From Thereva unica (Eukaryota > Arthropoda > Insecta > Diptera > Therevidae): a stretch of DNA of 64,000 nt. Within the stretch, counting starts at the first letter, position 1; every line of letters begins with the position of its first letter. Location: assembly GCA_949987705.1 (NCBI GenBank), contig OX465281.1, positions 255,908,542 to 255,972,541 on the forward strand, in the 5' to 3' direction. The notes below the pieces were generated by a model. It was not told the origin of the DNA, did no database searches, and saw only the letters and a list, made by a program, of their open reading frames with translations. Position numbers and translations under genes: made by a program. Positions 58,801-64,000 of the stretch are shown here, one piece after another.

Positions 58801-60605
58801 GTCACCAAGTGACTTCAGCACTAAAATGACATTTTTCTTTTACATTACATTGCTTCTGTATACCGTGGTTTCTGTCAGGTGGTGACGTTCATGTCATGAT
58901 TCGTATGTTAACCGTTGTCTCAAAATTTCATCCTTTTTCCAGACTTGCGACCGGCAGGACATGCTGTCGGAGCTACCATTTAATTTTGTTTAAATAATAA
59001 ATAACATGACCTAGACCGCTTTAATTCATAAATATGAAACTCCTAGCAAATGTCAACCATCATGGCTTTCATTAAAGTCCTTAGAGTAAAAAAATTCCTC
59101 CTTCCTGTAGCAGTAGCATTTCGCATACACTCATTCTTCCCCATTGCTTCCGTGATCAACAATTCACACAATTCCACCACAAGCTCCGACGTCGGCGAGA
59201 GAGATGCCTGAAATAACAATTTAAACCTAGGCAGCCCGCTCCTTGCGCTTCACCACTCTCACAGCTCGTCCATCCTTGAAAACTCATTAGGATAAAGCGC
59301 CACAGTCTGGATGGGTTGTGGCGGAGTACCCCCCGTTGTGTAATTCTGGCGCTCCCTAATGGAGCAACGCTGCTATTGAAGGAGTTGAGCCGGAGATGGG
59401 CATGGGAGGATCCTTGTTCCATAGGCAACCGCTTATGATGTCTTCCTCTTCTTATCAGCTTGGGCTAAGGAAATTTTTATTTTCTATTATGGAAAAAGGA
59501 TGACAGCCGACCGACGAAGTTATTGAGTCCTTCATCAACAGCTGGATCCTTTGTAAATATCATCCTTAATGAGTTGAACTAAAAGGCTTTTAGGGTTATT
59601 AATTTATTTTTCCGTTATTTGTCCGATAAGGGTCGTGACTCGTGAAAAAGGGTTCACGGAGGCCAGCTATATACATATCAGCTCAAGACACCAGACCATT
59701 CTTTTGTAGCGTCTTAATCCGTCACGCTAGTCAACGCAACAAAGGACCGTCGTAAAAGGTCCCTTTTTTGTGTGGTATCCATTCCAACCCACTTCCTTAT
59801 TAAAATCTTACCTTCTAAAGGCAGTTTAGGCTCCAATAAAAAGATCGCTTCCAAGCCAAATTACCGCGTTCATATCGCCAAATGATTCGGAAAGAACAAG
59901 ACCAACTCACACACCCGCACCTCATGAGACTCTAGGATACACAGACTGGGGATGCTCCTTATATTTTAAAATGTTAATCCAGTCGGCAATGATGCCCCAT
60001 GAATTTCCCCCCTTTTTTGGGGCTGACAAAAAAGTTAAATTTATTCAAAAAAATGGCGTTCCACGAGGTGCGATAAGTACACGTCATGTATACCTGAAAT
60101 ATTTATGTCAAACCTTTGCCGTCAGCCCGGAATCTGTGAACGAAATTTTGCGAGTGAAGAAAGTTGTCGCAAATTTTCCGGGGAAATTGAATTTTCCAAT
60201 GTTTTTTTCCTTGTTCACTTTCAGTATGTTAAAAGGAACAATTTTTAACAAGACACAAATTACATTTCCTACGGAAGGATATCGTCCTTTAGCTCGATAA
60301 TTTTCAGGCTTTTATCTGTCTCGTTGATATTTTCATAGCGTAAAAAGCTGTGGAGGATAATTGCAATTCTCGTCAATATTTTTGAAGGATTTTTGGGATG
60401 GAATTTAAGAAGAAAGATGAACGGGAATTTATGGTTGAAGAAATTGAAGCAGATGTGATGAAAGGACTAAATTGTTTTGATTTTATATCCGAAGGGACTT
60501 GGTTTTTTACAGATTATTTACAATACAATACATATCCTTCGACGATCTCTCACTTATAGAGGTCTCTCGAATAACCAGCCAATGAGATTTTTCGAGGCCC
60601 TAGTC
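58801..60605. other. No gene recognised
   Basis: Short frames only (59156-59428 minus; 59971-60300 plus), without recognised similarity. Confidence 0.4.
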
Positions 60606-60672
60606 CAGTTCTTCTCAACCAATGTGCAGCGGCACTTTTGTATGCCGCCAAATTCCTGAAGTGTGCCGCCAA

Positions 60673-61170
60673 ATTCAGGAAACAAAAGTCCACAACCGAT
60701 CACATACTCGCATTAAGACAGGTAATTGAAAAGACGAAAGAGTTTAATATAGAGACCCCCTCTTTTTCATTGAGCTTAAGACAGTATATGATCTTGCGCT
60801 ACGTTCAAAAATCTACGAAGCAATGGTGGAACGGAACCTTCCAGACCAATTAATTCAAATCACTAAAACCTCATTGAGTCGAATAATAAACAGAGTGAGA
60901 ATACGGAGCAATTTTTCGGTGCGAACAGAGGCCTCAGGTAAGGAGACTCTCTATCCTGCTTACTATTTAACATCTTATTAGCAAAAACGGTCCGTTAGGA
61001 ACGTATTGAAACTAGAGGGACAATTCTAAACAAGTCTATTCAGATAATGGCATATGCAGATGATATAGTCGTCATAGGTAGGTCAATGACTGCAGTGAAG
61101 GAAGCATATGTAGCGTTAGAAAAAGCAGCATCAAAGACAACAACATTACGGCGGAAATTAAAAGAAGAAT
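60673..61170 (+). pseudogene. LINE-B reverse transcriptase fragment
   Basis: Broken frames read KQKSTTDHILALRQVIEKTK, then KIYEAMVERNLPDQLIQI, SLSRIINRVRI and IQIMAYADDIVVIGRSM. These are ordered RTE-type RT blocks including the catalytic YADD. A motif NITAEIKRRILLANRG then ends the homology near 61180. It is frameshifted and lies inside the hAT element. Confidence 0.8.
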
Positions 61171-61704
61171 ACTGCTAGCGAACAGGGGCGGCGAAGCATA
61201 ATCATTGTAGGTGAGTAGCACGCGAATAGGTAATCGTAAAAATATTATTCTGTCAATTGAATTACGAGCTGGCTTTAAATTCTTTAGTTATGGGGTTATA
61301 TCCGACTAGCATTTTGGGAGGGGCCCTTATGAGCGTAGCCCGACCGCCCCATGTGACCCCGAGTAGATTGCCCACACCTATAAGGCCCACACCGTGTATC
61401 TTATTCCTTGCCGCATTCGCGCCTGGTCATACGGAATGCCTCATTTGGCCCCCGGAGAAAAAATCATTGCCTCTTCGATTCCGAGTGGAAAAGGGATTCT
61501 GAAGAGTTTGTGAAGTTCGGCGTGGATATGTGAACAATACCTGCGCCTGTGTCGAAAACTTTATATTTTTATACGCAAGTATCGTTTTGCTAATACGGTC
61601 TCCCAACTGAGTACTAATTGCGTCCAATACTGCTTAGCTCCTGTAATCCAACCAGAACTGGTTTATTGAGTATGCTAAATGATACCCTTCACGGTTACCA
61701 ACAT

Positions 61705-62350
61705 AATTGCCTGAAACATGAAGCAATACATCAACAAAAACTAAAGCTTTGTCTGAGTTAAACTAAAGCTTAATATCCCTGCTTCACCGACTTCAGTTCA
61801 ATAATGTTCAGTTAAATCCAAGTAAGTGGCTTCACCGGCTAAACTCCAGTTTATGTTCAGTTCGTGGAAATTGTTGCTTTTTCGCTAGAAGTCGGAAATG
61901 CGAAAGCCCACTGAAATGGCATTCCACTATTCAAGTTGATTATTATCTTTTGAGCGAGCTTTTACATTCAACTTAACTTCGAGCTTCTACATTCAACTCA
62001 ACTTGGGACCCGTTGTGCGAACTGAGGCTTGTTTTTCCTCAGTTCAATATGTTCAAACTATATACGAACTGAATTGAGGCTAGACGTTCAGTTCGCCAAT
62101 TTGCTTGTTCAGCCGGAGTATTTTTATGAAGGTTTTCAAAACGTTTTCTGAATATGTAAGTCAGATAACGCCCCACTTAATTTGAAATAAGGTTTGCCTA
62201 CTAGGGCCATTATAAAAAACTGATAATGCATACCTCACTTCAGTATCGCTGGTCTTTTTTTGAGTGGCATTTTTGAGGAAACTCTTTCGGAATGCCCCTC
62301 ATTTGCTACATGGAGTTCTCATTAAGGTGCCGCGCTTAATAAGAGGCGTA
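61705..62350. repeat. Dispersed repeat, copy 2, with about 360-bp insertion
   Basis: Matches 17-310 in two blocks. Between AACTAAAGCTT (ending about 61770) and TTTTCAAAACGTTTTCTGAAT (from about 62132) it holds extra sequence absent from copy 1. The extra segment is rich in GTTCAGTTC/GAACTGAA motifs in both orientations, like a MITE. Confidence 0.55.
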
Positions 62351-62768
62351 TCACGCCCATATTTTCACGCTAGCGAAGTTTACTACATGATTTTTGAATG
62401 GAAACTGGCTCCTGAAAAGTGAAGGCTTGAGCGTAATTGATGGCTAAGGGATGGAAACAAGGGCGTCATAATAAATCGAGAATTTGACCGATTTTCTAAC
62501 ACAAGCCCATCGAAAGTGTGAAAACATTCATCTACTATTCCTATAAAGATATTGGCGTGAAAATATGGGCGAGATACGCCTCTTATTTCTGTTGCGAAAA
62601 ATACGTTACCTTACGTTATTCAACCCTCTTCGAGGCTAGTATGAGAAAATGCACTTAAACCTGTCACTAGCACTTAAAATTTATTGTATTGTTAGTGTGC
62701 CGCCAAATTTTGAAATTGTTAAAAGTGTGCCGCAACAAAAAAAAAGGTTGAGAATCACTGCCCTAGCT

Positions 62769-63100
62769 CCAGGATGTCCCCAGGGAGAACATCCGTTAAG
62801 GGGATCACTGTTGTAGGCGAATTTCTAGGGTTACTCAATGGCCAAAACTTTTCGTCTTAGGTTACGAAAGTCATGTTGTCATTCTACTCGACTTGGGTGA
62901 CCAGATCTCAGACTGCTTTCCGGACATCCGATTAGTCCACCATTCATCCAAAAACTAAGAGATTGATATACCACTAGGGGCATATGGAGCTTTTCAGTAG
63001 TGGCATATAACCAAAGAAAATAAATTCATAGCTCTCTTTCGAAAGAGGAGAACGTTTATATTGGTGGAGAAACTGCTATGCTGCTGTAGCAAGCAATTGG
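62769..63100. other. No gene recognised
   Basis: No feature recognised between the hAT end and the LINE fragments. Confidence 0.35.
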
Positions 63101-63229
63101 TGGTAGAGCAGTGATGTCGTCAACGATTAGTTTTTTGTACTCACTCTACCAATCTATCTAAGTCCACGATCGTACGACATGATCCGCCACGAGTTTTTTT
63201 GGACTATCGCAGGATACACTCATCGCAGC

Positions 63230-63360
63230 AAATAATGTGAAGTGGGTGGGTGAACACATCATCTCCAAATATTTCGAAAAAGACAGGTGATAAACTTGAT
63301 CCCTGAGCTACTCCGGAAGAGATGGTTTTCTGTTTGGATTTTAGGCCATCGAGTATTGGT
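63230..63360 (-). pseudogene. LINE reverse transcriptase motif B fragment
   Basis: The minus strand reads LKSKQKTISSGVAQGSSLSP followed by VFFEIFGDDVF. This is an RT motif B of the GVPQGS type, from a family distinct from LINE-A and LINE-B. The fragment is short and surrounded by stops. Confidence 0.55.
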
Positions 63361-63699
63361 TATATTGAAAGCAAACTGTGCATCCTCTTCCGCATAGGCA
63401 TTGCCATTAGTAGCTTCGAATTTAAACAAAAGAGCAGTGCTTTTTCATAGTTCCACATAGGCAGAATCAATCAGCTTATGGGCGTGGGTACGGAAGTTCT
63501 GCGAGACTGGATCAACGGAGAAAGAGCCTCCTTTTGGGCCTTCAACTTCTGTATTAATGACTACAGAGAATCTGCATCGCGTGAGAGAGGAAGTTTTGCA
63601 AATTTTTTCCGAGTATCCTCATCTTCATTCATACGAGCTATAGATGCAATGCCTGCCGGAGCATACCGAGCTTTATTTTCCTCAGAACATCTATGTTGT

Positions 63700-64000
63700 G
63701 ATAGCGTTCGTAGATCTAGTCATTGTCGAGTTGTTCTTCCAATGATGTCAATGTCGTCTGCATAAGTCAGTAATTGGATGGACTTGTGGAGGATTGTGCC
63801 CCGTGATTCTCGGATCACTTTCTCCATCGCCAGGTTGTAGTCCATTATATGTAGATGTTGATTGTTCTGGATGGTGTTCCGGATACCCTTACTTGGCTTC
63901 ACATATTGGTCATGGTCAACCTACATAGTCTTATCAGCTTGTTGGGAATGCCGAATTCTCTCATGGCTTTGTAGAGTTCTACTGTGGCTGTGCTTATCAT
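63700..64000 (-). pseudogene. LINE-B-like reverse transcriptase fragment, runs off the window
   Basis: The minus strand reads ATVELYKAMREFGIPNKLI near the window edge, then AMEKVIRESRGTILHKSIQL followed by LTYADDIDIIGRTTRQ (63720-63902). Part of the normal RT between these blocks is missing. The YADD motif is intact, but the surrounding deletion makes it inactive. Confidence 0.75.

Larger units (their letters stand above)
60606..62760. mobile_element. hAT element carrying later insertions
   Basis: The left end CAGTTCTTCTCAACC and the right end GGTTGAGAATCACTG are complementary at 13 of 15 positions. Flanks CCCTAGTC (60598-60605) and CCCTAGCT (62761-62768) share 6 of 8 bases. CAGTGNTTCTCAACC ends are well known in hAT elements. 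Repeated TGCCGCCAAATT motifs occur inside both ends. The interior holds a LINE-B RT fragment and a dispersed repeat, so little of the original element remains. Confidence 0.75.

Overview
This looks like a gene-poor, repeat-dense stretch of an animal nuclear genome, most likely an insect or other arthropod. The base composition is AT-rich, reading frames are short and mostly broken, and nothing resembles bacterial operons. The recognisable content is transposable elements typical of arthropods: several non-LTR retrotransposon (LINE) families, a decayed Gypsy-type LTR element, a tRNA-derived SINE, hAT elements with 8-bp target duplications, a Transib element, and many small inverted-repeat (MITE or foldback) elements. 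The species cannot be named from the sequence alone.

Layout. 1-6.3 kb: dispersed repeats, a hAT-like insertion and two inverted 3' ends of one LINE family, here called LINE-A. 6.5-9.3 kb: a decayed minus-strand LINE (LINE-C) with endonuclease and reverse transcriptase remnants. 11-12.8 kb: a MITE and an R1/LOA-like fragment. 13-16.2 kb: an RTE-like LINE endonuclease (LINE-B) split by a 2174-bp Transib element, which itself carries a MITE, and by a hAT MITE further on. 16.7-22.4 kb: MITE candidates, a tRNA-like repeat head and a LINE-B C-terminal fragment. 23.56-26.12 kb: an inverted-repeat element carrying three later insertions (hairpin MITE, hAT, SINE). 28.4-31.9 kb: a Gypsy relic interrupted by a truncated LINE-A. 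33.6-35 kb: R1-like pieces separated by a foldback repeat. 37.5-39.5 kb: two LINE-A remnants. 40.7-43.3 kb: a TA-flanked inverted-repeat element. 45.3-47.3 kb: a foldback repeat and a hAT element with a perfect 8-bp duplication. 47.35-51.9 kb: a TTAA-flanked element containing the only full-length LINE-A copy, with an intact 989-codon ORF. 53.9-54.65 kb: the best host-gene candidates, a possible WD40-like exon and a small spliced minus-strand gene with two 56-bp introns. 56.4-58.8 kb: more LINE fragments and an unidentified broken coding stretch. 60.6-62.8 kb: a hAT element carrying other repeats. 63.1-64 kb: LINE RT fragments.

How the parts relate. LINE-A is the probable mobilising machine here. 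Copies at several stages of decay share a 3' end finishing in CACATAAA plus poly-A, and the SINE at 25.4 kb has a closely similar 3' end, as expected if it uses the LINE-A reverse transcriptase. The Transib element ends in CACAGTG, identical to the RAG recombination-signal heptamer, is flanked by CGACG, and retains the C-terminal part of a RAG1-related transposase. Nested insertions give relative ages for many of these families.
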